A stretch of DNA of 64,000 nt from Algoriphagus sp. (GCF_013373065.1 NZ_JABXIN010000003.1:1-64000); one strand, 5' to 3'; counted from the stretch's first letter, positions 15,667 through 26,800 are shown. The notes: generated by a model from the sequence alone, not told the origin. Made by a program: numbers and translations.

Positions 15667-16935
15667 TCAGCCTACGCTTACAATAAATAGTTCTTGGTTT
15701 TTGAAGTATTTTTCTCCTACCTGCAATACATCTTCCTGGGTGAATTTTTTAATAAAGTTGAGCTTCCTTTGATAGAAATCCAAATTTAGATCAGCATGGT
15801 AAACAGCTCGGAAGCGGTCCATCAAATCAAAAGCATTGCTGAATTGTGAAAGCATTTGACCCATTAAATAGTTTCTGACTAACTCAAGCTCCTCTTTTGA
15901 AACTGCTTCCTCGCAGAGTAGTTGGATCTCCTTTTGAATCTCTGAGGTCACAGTCTCCAAATATTTTTTCTCAACATCTGCAGCGACTACCCAGTAATTC
16001 ATGCTTCCAATTTGTGCCAAACTGGAATAGATTCCATAAGTATGTCCTTTGTCTTCCCGGATATTTTTTATCAACCGGGAACCAAAGTATCCTCCCAAAA
16101 TTGAATTGAAAACACTTAATGAGATGAAATCAGGGTGGTTTTTGGGGATTGAAAATTTTCCTACCCGAATACTGCTTTGAACTGAATTGGGACGTTCTTC
16201 ATGGACTACATATTCGCTACTTACATCCGGAAGAAGCACGGATTCTAATGCTGGCCGAACTGGAAAACCTTCGAGTGAATTCAATAATTGGCTTAATTCT
16301 ATTTCAGTAAAATTGCCGGAAATAAAAATTTCCAAGTCTTGCCACAAAAGGTTTTGACTTTGATAATGAAGCCTATTGGAAGTTACTTCTTGAAGCATAT
16401 TTTCCCCGATCTCCACACCATAAGGATGGCCTTCTCCAAAAAGGGCTTTTCTGAAAAGTTGAGAAGCGCGGGAAGCGGTTTTTTCACGTTCCAACTGGAT
16501 CGCCAATTTTCGCTGAGATTTTCGCTTCTCAAGAATCTCTGTAGGGAAAATGGCTTCATGGACGATTTCCAAAACTAGGGGTAAAACTTTGAATAGGTGT
16601 TTTTTGGTACTTATCAAGCTAAATCCTTCATGTCCAAATGTGACAATGGGTTGGATTTCACTTGCATGAAAATCAAAAAAATGAGCAATTTCATTCCCAC
16701 TTTTGGTAGCAGTTCCTTCAGAAAGTAATTGGAGTGTGAAGCCAGGAATTAATGCCTGATCTAGGGGAAGACTACTTCGTGTTCCTTTTCCAATAAAATC
16801 AATTTTCACAGCTTCCACGGCGGGTGTGTGAATATGGAAAACTTTGGCCCCAGATGAAAGCTGGAATTGCTCAGGTTGGATCAACGAGAAATCTTCCGGA
16901 ATAATAAACTTCGGAGGCTGACTTCGGTCAAGCAT
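15667..16935 (-). CDS. M16-family peptidase-like protein, R/Y-type subunit lacking HxxEH
   Basis: A 422-aa protein with two M16 half-domains. The zinc-binding HxxEH expected around residues 67-71 is replaced by TLQLL, so it cannot bind zinc. The C-terminal GGYFGSRLIKNIREDKGHTYGIYS keeps the Arg and Tyr that substrate-binding R/Y subunits supply in bacterial M16B heterodimers. No catalytic partner with HxxEH lies in this window. It has no signal peptide, so it is probably cytosolic. It starts 3 bases after porV and closes the pssA-porU-porV operon. Confidence 0.83.
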   Translation of the reverse strand: MLDRSQPPKFIIPEDFSLIQPEQFQLSSGAKVFHIHTPAVEAVKIDFIGKGTRSSLPLDQALIPGFTLQLLSEGTATKSGNEIAHFFDFHASEIQPIVTFGHEGFSLISTKKHLFKVLPLVLEIVHEAIFPTEILEKRKSQRKLAIQLEREKTASRASQLFRKALFGEGHPYGVEIGENMLQEVTSNRLHYQSQNLLWQDLEIFISGNFTEIELSQLLNSLEGFPVRPALESVLLPDVSSEYVVHEERPNSVQSSIRVGKFSIPKNHPDFISLSVFNSILGGYFGSRLIKNIREDKGHTYGIYSSLAQIGSMNYWVVAADVEKKYLETVTSEIQKEIQLLCEEAVSKEELELVRNYLMGQMLSQFSNAFDLMDRFRAVYHADLNLDFYQRKLNFIKKFTQEDVLQVGEKYFKNQELFIVSVG

Positions 16936-16938
16936 CGA

Positions 16939-18153
16939 TTAATTGTTCGGAATAGTGTAAAGGAGACTGAATCTAAGTGTTTCAGCCAAAGGATGGTTTT
17001 GCGTTTGCGGAACTAAATAGGAAAAATTGAATCCAAGTCGCTCAAGATTGAATCCTACTCCCATGGTGAAGTATCTTCTTCCTCCTTTTGTAGGGTTCTC
17101 AAAGAAATAGCCAGTTCGTACAGCAAACTTGTCACTGTAAGTGTATTCTGCTCCAAAAGAAAGGGTTACTTCTTGGATTTCCTCTTTTATTCCATCTGGA
17201 GCATCGGTAAAGGATCCAAACATTCCGGAGATTAAAGGTCTATTTGGATCTTTTCCTTTTTCAATAATCAAATTCCCATCCTCATCAGTTGCTAAAGTTC
17301 CATCAGGATTAGTCGCATAAATGGGAGGCGATGGAACCAAAAGCTTATTAAAGTCTAAGGCAAAAGTTAAGGTGTTTAATTCATTTAGATCAATGGAGTA
17401 TGCTGTTCCAATTCTCAAATTCGTAGGAATATAGTCTAAGTCATCAGCACTGTTATAGGTGATTTTTGGGCCGATATTAGAAATATTGATACCCCAAGAC
17501 CAGGTTCCTTCTTTCGATCCGGAAAGGATGGGTTTAGAATAGTACAAACCGACATCTGTCCCAACACTAATGCCTGGGCGTCCTTCACTCCCACCAACGG
17601 CAGAGATATTTCCGGAAAGGTTTGAATGAATAAATCTTGCTGAGATTCCTAATCCCAAGTTGGCGGATAACTTTCTAGAATAGGTTCCCCCGATGGCGAT
17701 ATCACGAGGATTAAATTCCCCCAACTCATTTCCAAGTCCGTCTGTCAGTTGAATGTCTCCCATATTAAAATAGCGGAGGTCAAATCCAAATGCAGAGTTT
17801 TCATCTATTCTAAAAAAGCCTGTCAAATAGCTCAATGACATGTCATTGACTAATTTTCCAAGCCATGGTGAATAGGAAAGAGAGAAGCCCATCTTATCAT
17901 CTATAAATGCGAGTTTCCCGCTATTCCAATGAGCTGAGTTTGCATCTGGGCTAGTGGCAACACCCACGTCTCCCATGGCAGAATGTCTGGAATCGGGGGC
18001 AAAATTTAAAAATGGAACCGCTGTGGTAATCACCCTTCGCTCAGGGTCTTGACCTGAAATCACAACGGAATTTTGGGCAAGCAAGCGGGTAGAATTGAAT
18101 AAGATCAATCCCATAAATAATCCAACTTGTATCCAGTTGCCTTTTATCTTCAT
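16939..18153 (-). CDS. porV: Type IX secretion outer-membrane shuttle PorV
   Basis: A 404-aa outer-membrane barrel with a signal peptide ending near LLAQ (about residue 26). The family marker is SRHSAMGDVGVATSPDANSA just after the signal, then alternating strands of a FadL-like 14-strand barrel and a C-terminal aromatic-rich LRFSLLYTIP strand. PorV collects cargo carrying a T9SS C-terminal domain from the SprA translocon and delivers it to the PorU sortase. It overlaps porU by 4 bases (translational coupling). Confidence 0.95.
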   Translation of the reverse strand: MKIKGNWIQVGLFMGLILFNSTRLLAQNSVVISGQDPERRVITTAVPFLNFAPDSRHSAMGDVGVATSPDANSAHWNSGKLAFIDDKMGFSLSYSPWLGKLVNDMSLSYLTGFFRIDENSAFGFDLRYFNMGDIQLTDGLGNELGEFNPRDIAIGGTYSRKLSANLGLGISARFIHSNLSGNISAVGGSEGRPGISVGTDVGLYYSKPILSGSKEGTWSWGINISNIGPKITYNSADDLDYIPTNLRIGTAYSIDLNELNTLTFALDFNKLLVPSPPIYATNPDGTLATDEDGNLIIEKGKDPNRPLISGMFGSFTDAPDGIKEEIQEVTLSFGAEYTYSDKFAVRTGYFFENPTKGGRRYFTMGVGFNLERLGFNFSYLVPQTQNHPLAETLRFSLLYTIPNN

Positions 18154-21100
18154 TCAATTATTAGTTTCCCACTGATCGAATCGAGGGTATTATCCTCCTC
18201 TGATTGAAGCGTTAATTTGTAAATATAAGTCCCTTTTGCTGGAATTTTCGACTGACTTTGTAAAAAAATCCAGGTGAAGGGTTCTATTTTCGAGTCAACT
18301 TTTACCCAACGACGGGAGTCTGAAAATAGTATATTTCCTGCCAAATCAAATACTTCTAAGGTAATAACTAAGTTTTCGCCCGGGCGGTTATGAGTTACCT
18401 GAAAGGTTGTTTTTTCATTCGCAGGATTAGGATAGATTTTGTTGTTTAAGATTTGAATTTCATTGCTGCCCCGTACTTCGATTTCAATGGTTTTTACAGA
18501 TATGTTTCCCAATAAATCAGCCGCTTTAATTTCAATAAGATTGAGTCCTTCCCTTAATCCAGCAAGTGTTAAATCCACTTTTCCTTTTTGATAAGAGCTT
18601 TCTAGACTTACGAATTCATGGTTCAATACTTCTTCCTCTTGATTATTAATTCGAATTGTTAGGTTGTTTTCGAGGATTAATCCGCTAACATCAATCCCGT
18701 TTGGATCGGAAAACTGGAACTGGGCTTCCAATTGATTTTTTGGAAAAATAAGAGGTGCTGCGGTAAGGTTTTCTATTTTGAACTGTATTTCTGGTCCCTC
18801 TTGATCATTCGGTTCTTCGTTCGGTTCACCTCCAATTAAAACCTGCAGGCCTCCAATTGCATCCAAGGACTGGATGGAATCCACTGCATAAAATCGAAAT
18901 TGTCCCTTTTCAAGATCTGGGGAAATGCCGGCCGGAACTCGTAATTTTCCTTCAAATAAGCCGTTGATTACTTCGCCTGATCCTTTAAAGAGAATTGTAT
19001 TTTCTTCTGGAAACTCAACGGGGCTGCTTTCGTCTCCTAATGTTTCTATGAAAGTGGGCTTATCTTGAAGTTCAACTTCAAAACTTCCATTGAAATTTGA
19101 AATTCGAGATCCGCTTTCGGGTTCAATAATTTCCGCAGAGAAAGTGATTTCAGAAAGTGGGGAGAAAGACTCAATGGGTTCACCGCTTTCGTTTTTAAAT
19201 TCGATGGCTCGGATATCAAAGTCAGGATAATCCAATTTCATACTGGGGTCTCCTAGCAAGCTAAAATTTCGATTTAAAGGACCATTTAAACTGGCGTTTT
19301 TTGTGTTTTTAAAAATACTTCCAAGGTCTTGATGTTTTCCGTCCAACTTTCGAAAGACCTCTTGAATAAATGCTTGATTTAATCTGAAATTGACGCTGCT
19401 GAAGACAGGCCTTCCTGTGGTCAATAGGCCGATCGCTCCCTTTCCTTCAGCAATCAATAATTCTTCGGCAGCCGACCGGATAAAAGGACTATCATACCTT
19501 CCAAATTCACAGGTTGCGGTTACCCATAAGGCAGGATTTTTAAAGTTCGGCCAATTTTGGATGTCCTCAATCCGAAAAACTTCCTCGGCGGTCAAAGTAG
19601 TTTCATTTCCATGGCCAATAAAATTCATAAATAACGTTCCTTCTTCAAGATTATGAAGGAGTTTCTCTTTGGCTTTAGGAGATCGCTGATTCCCATTTTC
19701 TTCAATTTGTTCAAAGCGGTCCAAATAGAGTTTTTCCTGAAAATAAGCTTGTGCTTTTTCGCCTAGGGTTGTGGCATGGGACTCGGCATCTCGCAAATGA
19801 ATATTATTATCCCCATCATCTGCAAAAAGGGTGAAATTTCGTTTCCATTTTCCAAAAGATGGGGTGGACTCGTAATCAATAAGCTTATTGACAACCAATT
19901 CAGCTTCTCGTCTATTAATTACCGGTAATCGGCCAACTCCAATGGAAAGCATTTCGTCTCCCTCTTGACTTTCTACCCATTCTCCCTGTCCAAATTCGAG
20001 TAATCCAAAGAAATCATCTGAGCTGAAGGTTGTCAAAGGATTAAGACTATTTCTACTGGAATAGGTTGGGACGATGGAAGGGCGACCACCCAATTTTCCT
20101 TTATAATCAAAAGTCCCCTTTCCCAAAAAAAGAAGGTTTGTTAATCTTTTTCCGGAATGGAAATGCCAGGCTACGAAATTCCGGATGGCTATGAGGTCAG
20201 GGTTCCCAAATCCAAATTGATCGTAAACACTTTCGATAGATATTGCTTCTGCAAAAATCCCCTGACTCAATTTATGCGTTGCCAACTTATTTGCTTCAGG
20301 TAAAAAATCCTCAGAGGTGAGAATGAGTAATTCTGGCCAGTTTCCGATAGAGCGGATCGTGGTTTCTACCGCCTTAATTTCTTCGATTTGTTGGATGCTT
20401 TCTTCATTAAAAAAGATTAGTTGTGAACCCGCAACTAGATTTTGATTGCCTAAATCTAAGGGATTGAAAAAATCGCTGACTTCCCATACTTGACATGTGG
20501 AACATGAGTTCGAAAAAGGGAGTGTTGATTCGGGAAAATAAATTCCCGGTTCAATATTTTCGGATGAAAAGGGTACTCCGACTAGCAGGTGTTCAAAGTA
20601 TCCAGTTCCATTTGGGTCTGCACTTTCAAACCCAATTTCTATGGTGCTAATCGAACTTGTAGTAGGAATGAATTCTTCTTGGATCGGTACTTCTATTCCC
20701 TTGATTCCATAAGTAGAATTGGGAATTGGTGGGATGGTTACATTCGTGATTTCATTTCCATTTTCTATCAAGTGGATTTGCCCCCCTTGAATAGATTGTC
20801 CCATCACGACTCCCTGAATTTTCCAGGGAGCATTTGTCGAAGAGTTTTTCCGAATAGGGATGGATTGGATATTTCCCGAACTTACGGGTTTGGAATACCA
20901 AACTCTCCCTGAATTTAATAGGTTGGAATCTTCTCCTTTGATGGCAGTCCATTGATAGAGCGTGGGTGGATTTTCAGAATTCCCTTCAGATAACTTGACA
21001 GTTTGTATTCGTTTGGGATCTTTTTTTCTTCCAATCAAATAGTAAAGCGTGTCTGTATAGTAGTGGTGCCGGTAGCTGATTGAATTTTCATCGGATTCAA

Positions 21101-21392
21101 TGACATGTGGACCCGAAAGAAATACGAAAAGTCCCTCTGATGTTTCCAAAGCAGGTATTTCTTTCAAGTCAAGTTGGCTACTATCTAATTTTTGAGGAAG
21201 TCTTCCAGGAAATCCATAAAAAGTCACCTCTGAAATATCGGAGATTCCGAGAGTAGATAGCTGCTCTGGGGTTAATTGGTAAATGCCACTTTCTAGTACG
21301 GGAAACTTAAAAATATCGCTTTGAGCCCAAGTTTGATTAGCAAAAAGACTCAAAAAAACGATCCCTAAGTTTACGATGAAAGCATTTCTCAT
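18150..21392 (-). CDS. porU: Type IX secretion system sortase PorU
   Basis: A 1080-aa gingipain-like (C25) cysteine protease that cleaves the C-terminal signal of T9SS cargo at the cell surface and attaches the cargo. The signal peptide ends near TWAQ. The catalytic His594 (NFIGHGNET) and Cys628 (VTATCEFGRY) are present, with spacing like that of Porphyromonas PorU. An Ig-like region and a C-terminal beta domain with YPNPANE...GTYIYKL follow from about residue 980. It overlaps both pssA and porV by 4 bases. Confidence 0.95.
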   Translation of the reverse strand: MRNAFIVNLGIVFLSLFANQTWAQSDIFKFPVLESGIYQLTPEQLSTLGISDISEVTFYGFPGRLPQKLDSSQLDLKEIPALETSEGLFVFLSGPHVIESDENSISYRHHYYTDTLYYLIGRKKDPKRIQTVKLSEGNSENPPTLYQWTAIKGEDSNLLNSGRVWYSKPVSSGNIQSIPIRKNSSTNAPWKIQGVVMGQSIQGGQIHLIENGNEITNVTIPPIPNSTYGIKGIEVPIQEEFIPTTSSISTIEIGFESADPNGTGYFEHLLVGVPFSSENIEPGIYFPESTLPFSNSCSTCQVWEVSDFFNPLDLGNQNLVAGSQLIFFNEESIQQIEEIKAVETTIRSIGNWPELLILTSEDFLPEANKLATHKLSQGIFAEAISIESVYDQFGFGNPDLIAIRNFVAWHFHSGKRLTNLLFLGKGTFDYKGKLGGRPSIVPTYSSRNSLNPLTTFSSDDFFGLLEFGQGEWVESQEGDEMLSIGVGRLPVINRREAELVVNKLIDYESTPSFGKWKRNFTLFADDGDNNIHLRDAESHATTLGEKAQAYFQEKLYLDRFEQIEENGNQRSPKAKEKLLHNLEEGTLFMNFIGHGNETTLTAEEVFRIEDIQNWPNFKNPALWVTATCEFGRYDSPFIRSAAEELLIAEGKGAIGLLTTGRPVFSSVNFRLNQAFIQEVFRKLDGKHQDLGSIFKNTKNASLNGPLNRNFSLLGDPSMKLDYPDFDIRAIEFKNESGEPIESFSPLSEITFSAEIIEPESGSRISNFNGSFEVELQDKPTFIETLGDESSPVEFPEENTILFKGSGEVINGLFEGKLRVPAGISPDLEKGQFRFYAVDSIQSLDAIGGLQVLIGGEPNEEPNDQEGPEIQFKIENLTAAPLIFPKNQLEAQFQFSDPNGIDVSGLILENNLTIRINNQEEEVLNHEFVSLESSYQKGKVDLTLAGLREGLNLIEIKAADLLGNISVKTIEIEVRGSNEIQILNNKIYPNPANEKTTFQVTHNRPGENLVITLEVFDLAGNILFSDSRRWVKVDSKIEPFTWIFLQSQSKIPAKGTYIYKLTLQSEEDNTLDSISGKLIIE

Positions 21393-22081
21393 GGAGAAAA
21401 AAACGAATTTTCGATCGCAGAAAGTACCAAATAAACAAGGATAATTAGCGGAACTCCTGCCAAGCCCATTGTCAATAGGAAAATTAGCCCTAGGCCGATC
21501 AGCATATATCTAAATACATTATTACGAAAGGAAAAGTTTTTGAATTTTAAAGCAATAAGTGTTAGCTCAGCAACTAGTAAAAGAGAAAAAATCCAGGCTA
21601 GAATAATCAAGAACCAAGGATTTGAAAGAAGAAAATCTAATTGAGACCATTTTTGAGAGAGAATTGGTAGAGTACTGAAAAACAAAGCATTCGCTGGAGT
21701 AGGTAATCCAATAAAGCGATCAGATTGACGCTCATCGATATTGAATTTTGCAAGCCGGAGTGCAGAAAACAAAGGAATTGTAAGGGAAAGGTAGGGAAGC
21801 CATTCCAAATCTGTTAATGTTTGTGACCAAGAAAAAACAATGAATCCAGGCAATACGCCAAAAGAAACCATATCTGCAAGAGAATCGAGTTGTTTCCCAA
21901 GTTCTCCAGTCACCTTTAGTAATCGGGCGGCAAAACCGTCAAAAAAATCTAACAAAGCTGCTAGTAATATAAAATAAGCCCCTGCAGAATAGGTGCCGTC
22001 CAGAACCCAAACGATCCCGATGACGCCTGCCAACAGGTTCCCTAGAGTTAAAAGGTTCGGGATATGAGATTTAACTTTCAA
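21389..22081 (-). CDS. pssA: CDP-diacylglycerol--serine O-phosphatidyltransferase
   Basis: A 230-aa integral membrane enzyme making phosphatidylserine, the precursor of phosphatidylethanolamine. The CDP-alcohol phosphotransferase signature D-x2-DG-x2-AR-x8-G-x3-D-x3-D is complete at residues 45-70, with Asp45, Asp48, Arg53, Gly62, Asp66 and Asp70. About six to seven hydrophobic helices are visible. The psd gene is not in the window. The gene overlaps porU by 4 bases and follows the MBL gene by one base. Confidence 0.93.
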   Translation of the reverse strand: MKVKSHIPNLLTLGNLLAGVIGIVWVLDGTYSAGAYFILLAALLDFFDGFAARLLKVTGELGKQLDSLADMVSFGVLPGFIVFSWSQTLTDLEWLPYLSLTIPLFSALRLAKFNIDERQSDRFIGLPTPANALFFSTLPILSQKWSQLDFLLSNPWFLIILAWIFSLLLVAELTLIALKFKNFSFRNNVFRYMLIGLGLIFLLTMGLAGVPLIILVYLVLSAIENSFFSP

Positions 22082-22082
22082 A

Positions 22083-22736
22083 TCAGCTTCTTGCGTTAGT
22101 GCCTACAAATGGATTGTACTCTTTTTCAAACCCGATAGTAGTTGTAGGGCCATGTCCTGGATAGATGATAGTCTCCTCCGGCAAGGAAAATAACTCGGAT
22201 TTGATTTTGGCCAATAATAGATCATGATTTCCGCCTGGAAGGTCTGTTCTACCTATACTTCCTCTAAACAGCGTGTCTCCGGCTAGGCATTGTTTGCTTT
22301 CCTCATGGTAGAATACAACATGGCCAGGCGCATGTCCCGGGACAAAAATTATCTTTAAGCTTTCTTTCCCCAATTGAATAACTTCACCAGGTTGCAGGTA
22401 GCCATCTGGTTCTGCTGCCTCGTATTGATTGAACCCATAGTTAGGAGCAAAAACCTTTGCAGAATTCAAAACAGGAACCTCTTGTTCATGGATTAATAAA
22501 GGAATTGAAAATGTTCTTTTGACAAATGCATTTCCCAAAACATGATCAATATGGCAATGGGTATTCAAAAGAAGCGCCGGTTTAAGGTTTTCTGATCGAA
22601 TATAATCCAGTAATTCCTGGTTTTCACTCCGATCATAGTTTCCTGGATCTACAATTGCCGCATTCCCATCTTGATCGGAAATTACATAGGTGTTTTCCTG
22701 AAATGGATTAAAGGTGAATGTTTGAATTTGAAGCAT
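22083..22736 (-). CDS. MBL-fold metallo-hydrolase (glyoxalase II-like)
   Basis: A 217-aa cytosolic metallo-beta-lactamase-fold protein. The metal motif THCHIDH spans residues 59-65 (His60, His62, Asp64, His65), with further ligands in VPGHAPGH, AGDTLF and YPGHGPTT. These place it in the YcbL-like group of thioester hydrolases, shorter than classical glyoxalase II. It is the first gene of the operon with pssA, porU, porV and the M16-like gene, and is divergent from the FAD oxidoreductase across only 52 bases. Confidence 0.88.
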   Translation of the reverse strand: MLQIQTFTFNPFQENTYVISDQDGNAAIVDPGNYDRSENQELLDYIRSENLKPALLLNTHCHIDHVLGNAFVKRTFSIPLLIHEQEVPVLNSAKVFAPNYGFNQYEAAEPDGYLQPGEVIQLGKESLKIIFVPGHAPGHVVFYHEESKQCLAGDTLFRGSIGRTDLPGGNHDLLLAKIKSELFSLPEETIIYPGHGPTTTIGFEKEYNPFVGTNARS

Positions 22737-22788
22737 GTTTTCTCAATCCTCAAAAACAAAATAAGGAATAAAACACGTTATTTGAGCT

Positions 22789-23835
22789 ATGAAAATTGAT
22801 TTTTTGCTCATTGGAGGAGGGATTGCAGGAACTGCTTTAGGCTACCGATTGATTCAAGCAGGGAAACGGATTTTGATCATTGATCAAGCATCTCAAAATC
22901 AATCAAGTAGAATAGCAGCGGGACTTTATAATCCTGTTACGGGAAGAAAAATGGTGAAAACCTGGTTTGCGGATAGGCTATTCCCGGAAATCGAACCGTT
23001 TTACCGACAGTTAGAAAAAGAAACAGGATCAAGTTTTTTGCGACCTGAGACTATCTACCGCCCATTTATAAGTATAGAAGAACAAAATGAGTGGATGGGC
23101 AATAGTTCGGAAGCTAGTTTCGAACCCTACATTCGAGAATTGGTTACTGAATCACAGGCGGATACTATAAATGATCCTTATGGAGGAGTCATGCTGAAAA
23201 ATTCGGGATGGTTGGATATCCCAACCTTCTTAGATGCCTTTCGGCAAAAATTTTCTAAGTATTTCTTAGATCATAAATTTGAGGAAGAAAATCTGGAGCA
23301 GAAGGGGAATGTCTGGGTATATGGAGAACTTGAAGCGGACTCTGTCATTTACTGCAATGGTGTTTCAGCGGCTTCCTCCAAATATTTTGGAAATTTACCT
23401 TTTGCACCCGTCAAGGGGGAGATTTTGGAACTTCAACAAGAGTTTTGCCCTAATTATATTGTGAATCGAGGGGTATTTCGTGTGCATTTGGGTGATGGAA
23501 TCCATAGAGTTGGTTCTACATATACTTGGCATGATTTGGATCTAGGTCCTACCGAACGAGCAAAAAATGAGCTTTTGGAACGGCTTCAAGGCTTGGTTGA
23601 TTTGCCTGTTCAAAAAATTATTTCTCATAAATCAGGGATCCGTCCAGCCACTAAAGATCGGAAACCTTTTTTGGGGAAACATCCTCGTCTTGAAGGCGTT
23701 TACATATTCAATGGTTTTGGGGCTAAAGGCGTTTCTTTGGTTCCCTTCTTTAGCAAAATGATGAGTTCTTATCTATTGGAATCTGAGCCGCTGATGATGG
23801 AAGTGGATATCGCTCGCTATTTTGATTATATTTAA
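22789..23835 (+). CDS. FAD-dependent oxidoreductase (DAO family)
   Basis: A 348-aa enzyme with the FAD loop LLIGGGIAGTALGYRL from residue 6, a LIIDQA ribose-binding acid, RIAAGLYNPVTGRKM in the flavin region and the C-terminal FNGFGAKGVSLVPF. The fold is the D-amino-acid oxidase type; the substrate is unknown. Its last 14 codons run close to the start of the next gene, and the two are probably co-transcribed. Confidence 0.83.
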   Translation: MKIDFLLIGGGIAGTALGYRLIQAGKRILIIDQASQNQSSRIAAGLYNPVTGRKMVKTWFADRLFPEIEPFYRQLEKETGSSFLRPETIYRPFISIEEQNEWMGNSSEASFEPYIRELVTESQADTINDPYGGVMLKNSGWLDIPTFLDAFRQKFSKYFLDHKFEEENLEQKGNVWVYGELEADSVIYCNGVSAASSKYFGNLPFAPVKGEILELQQEFCPNYIVNRGVFRVHLGDGIHRVGSTYTWHDLDLGPTERAKNELLERLQGLVDLPVQKIISHKSGIRPATKDRKPFLGKHPRLEGVYIFNGFGAKGVSLVPFFSKMMSSYLLESEPLMMEVDIARYFDYI

Positions 23836-23851
23836 AACTTCTAGTTATAGC

Positions 23852-26800
23852 ATGTTTAAGAAGTATTTCCATAGTATTCTTTTCTCCTTGGGCTTATTGA
23901 TGTGGGCGAGCCAGGCCTTTGCTCAATTTGACCAAGAACGATTTGGGAAAAACAGGCTTCAGCACCAGGAATTTGACTGGTATTTCTACAGCTCTAATAA
24001 TTTTGAGGTTTATTATTACGATCGGGGAGGAGCCAATGCCAAAAGGGCTATTGAATTTTTGGAGTCTGAATTCCAGCGATTGACTCAGATGATTGGCTAT
24101 GTAGCCTATACCAAACCTAAAATTTACATTTACAACTCCCCTGAAGAACTTCTTCAAAGCAACTTAAATTTAAACAAGGAAGAGTTCAATGAAGAGGGTC
24201 AAACCAACTTTAGCCGCCTGATCGCAGAAGTAGCTTATAAGGGTGAAGTTGACCTTTTTAAGGAAGACTTGATTTATGCCACTTCCAAAATCATCATTCA
24301 AGAAATGCTCTATGGAGCTTCGGTGGCTGATGCCTTTCAATCCAATTTACTCAATAGCTTTCCTGATTGGTATGTAGAGGGCATCTCATTGTATTTGGCA
24401 AAAGGTTGGAGCCGCCAAATGGACGACTATATCCGACATTACCTCAAGGAAGACGAATCCCCCAAAATCCTTCGCTTAAAATCCATCGAATCAGCATTAG
24501 TCGGACAGTCTATTTGGAATTACATAGCAGAGCGCTACGGAAGGCGATATATTTCCAGTATTCTCAACCTTTCCAGAATCAATCGAAATGAAGAAAACTC
24601 GGTTGCTAATACGGTAGGATTAAATTTTAATTCCTTTTTGGAAGACTGGAAAAAATATTACCTCACAATCAATCAGCAGGTAAATTCCAATTTTAGAGAA
24701 ATTAATGCCAGTCAGGCCGTAGCTGAAACCTCACCTCGAGTGATTGGAACCATATCGGATATCAAATTTAGTCCAGACGGTTTGAATTTAGCCTATGTGA
24801 TTAATAATCAAGGGAAATATAAGGTTCAAATCCGGGAGCTTTCCAGTGGCTTGGAGCGTACCCTATTCCAAGGCGGCTCTGTTTACGAAGATCAAAATCC
24901 AAACTTCCGGGCACCTGTCATTGCATGGAAAGATTCGGCAAGTTTGGCAATTGCCTCCTTCAAACGGGGCTTGACCACTTTGAGGCTACGCTCAATAGAT
25001 GGCTCCAATCAGGATAAAATCTTCCTTCGAAACATCGATCAGATTTTAAGTTTGGACTTCAATAGTACGGGTAGAAACATTGTATTGTCTGCCATTTCCA
25101 ATGGCAAAACCGATATTTACACACTTAATACGCGAGGTCAAGGTAGAAGACTAACAAATGATGAGTTTGATGATCTTACGCCGATGTTTTTGAATGATTC
25201 TACCATCATTTATACTACCAATTATTCCGAAGAATTGGATTCCCTTTCTGGGAAATTCGAAAACTTGGATCAGTTCAAGACTAGCTATAATATCTTTATG
25301 GCTGAAGTTAGAGATACTGTTCGGTTGACTCGACTTACCAATTCTTTTAGCAAAAATATTCGCCCCCGTAGAGTCAATAGTAATACAGTGATTTACCTCA
25401 GTGACTTGAGCGGTATTAATAATTTGATGCGATTGAATGTCGGAAATCAAATTTCCAGTCAAATCACAGGCTACAGCAAAAGTTTGGAATCATTTGATGT
25501 CAATAGTCGGATGAATAAGATTGCATTTTCTGTCCGAGATGGGAAAGAAAGCTTTTTGATCGTCCAAAATTATTCCGGGGTTGATTTATTTACGCCAAGT
25601 ACTCCAAGAGTCCAATTAGAGCAGGCTAAAAGCTTGAATGATCGAATAGCTGCTAGAAGATTAATAGAATCCACACCGAAAGGAGTGGATCAACAAGCTT
25701 CTGAACCAAAACCACAGGTGGAGGAGAAACCCATCCAACTTGATACAATTGCTCAAAAGACGACTTCATCCATCAATGTGGATCGTCTGAAATTTCAGAA
25801 TCGAAAAGGAATTAATACCGAAAATTACACCTTTGATTCGCTTCCAAATCCATTGTTGAATCGTGAGCAAACTCAGTCTTCCGAAGGAAAAGCTGGGAAT
25901 ATTCTTGATGCGTTTCGTCGGCAGTCTCTCCAAAAGCGGGTATATGGTCCTAGAGGGATGGAACCTCAGTTTTTCACCAATAGTCTAAATACCCGATTTA
26001 TTGTAGATCCGTTGAGGGGATTTGGTTTGAGAATGAGTGGAAAGATGACCGATTTATTGGATAATCATTCCCTTTCGGGAGGAATTTCAGTAGCGCTTGA
26101 TTTTCGTTCCGGTGGCGATATCTTCGCTGAATATGAATATCTGAAAAGCCGATTGGATTTCAGAGCTAGGTTTGACCGAAGAAGTATTCGTTATTCCGAA
26201 CAAGATATTACTTTCCAAAAGTATGTTTTGACCAAAATAGAAACAGGAATATCTTATCCGTTCAACGTCAACAGTCGCTTTACCTTAGCTCCTTTCCTAG
26301 CGAAAACGCAATATTTCAATTTAAATCCAGATTCTTTGATTTGGTCTACCAATCCTGAGTCTAACCGGTTTGATGTGAATTACGTCGGAGGGAAAGCGGA
26401 ATTTGTTTATGATCGCACAAAACAAATCGGTCTTTATTCTCAAATAGGCTTGAAAGGGAAGGTGGGATTCATGCACTATCAAGGGTTGAATAATTCCGAA
26501 AGAAGCTTCAGCAATTTCTATTTGGACATCAGGAATTATCAGCAAATTCATAAAAACATCGTCTTGGCTTCCAAATTATATGTAGGTTCATTCTTCGGAA
26601 ATAACCCGCAAACCTATTTGGTTGGGGGCATGGACAATTGGTTGTTTAATGAATTCTATCAACCTCCATCAAATCGTCCGGAAGCGTCGCCTGTTCGAAA
26701 TCCTACTGGAGTTGAAAATTCCAATATTCTTTTTGCCGATTTTGTGGATTTAAGAGGCTATGATTACGATGAAATAAGAGGTAGTAAGGTAATTACTTTC

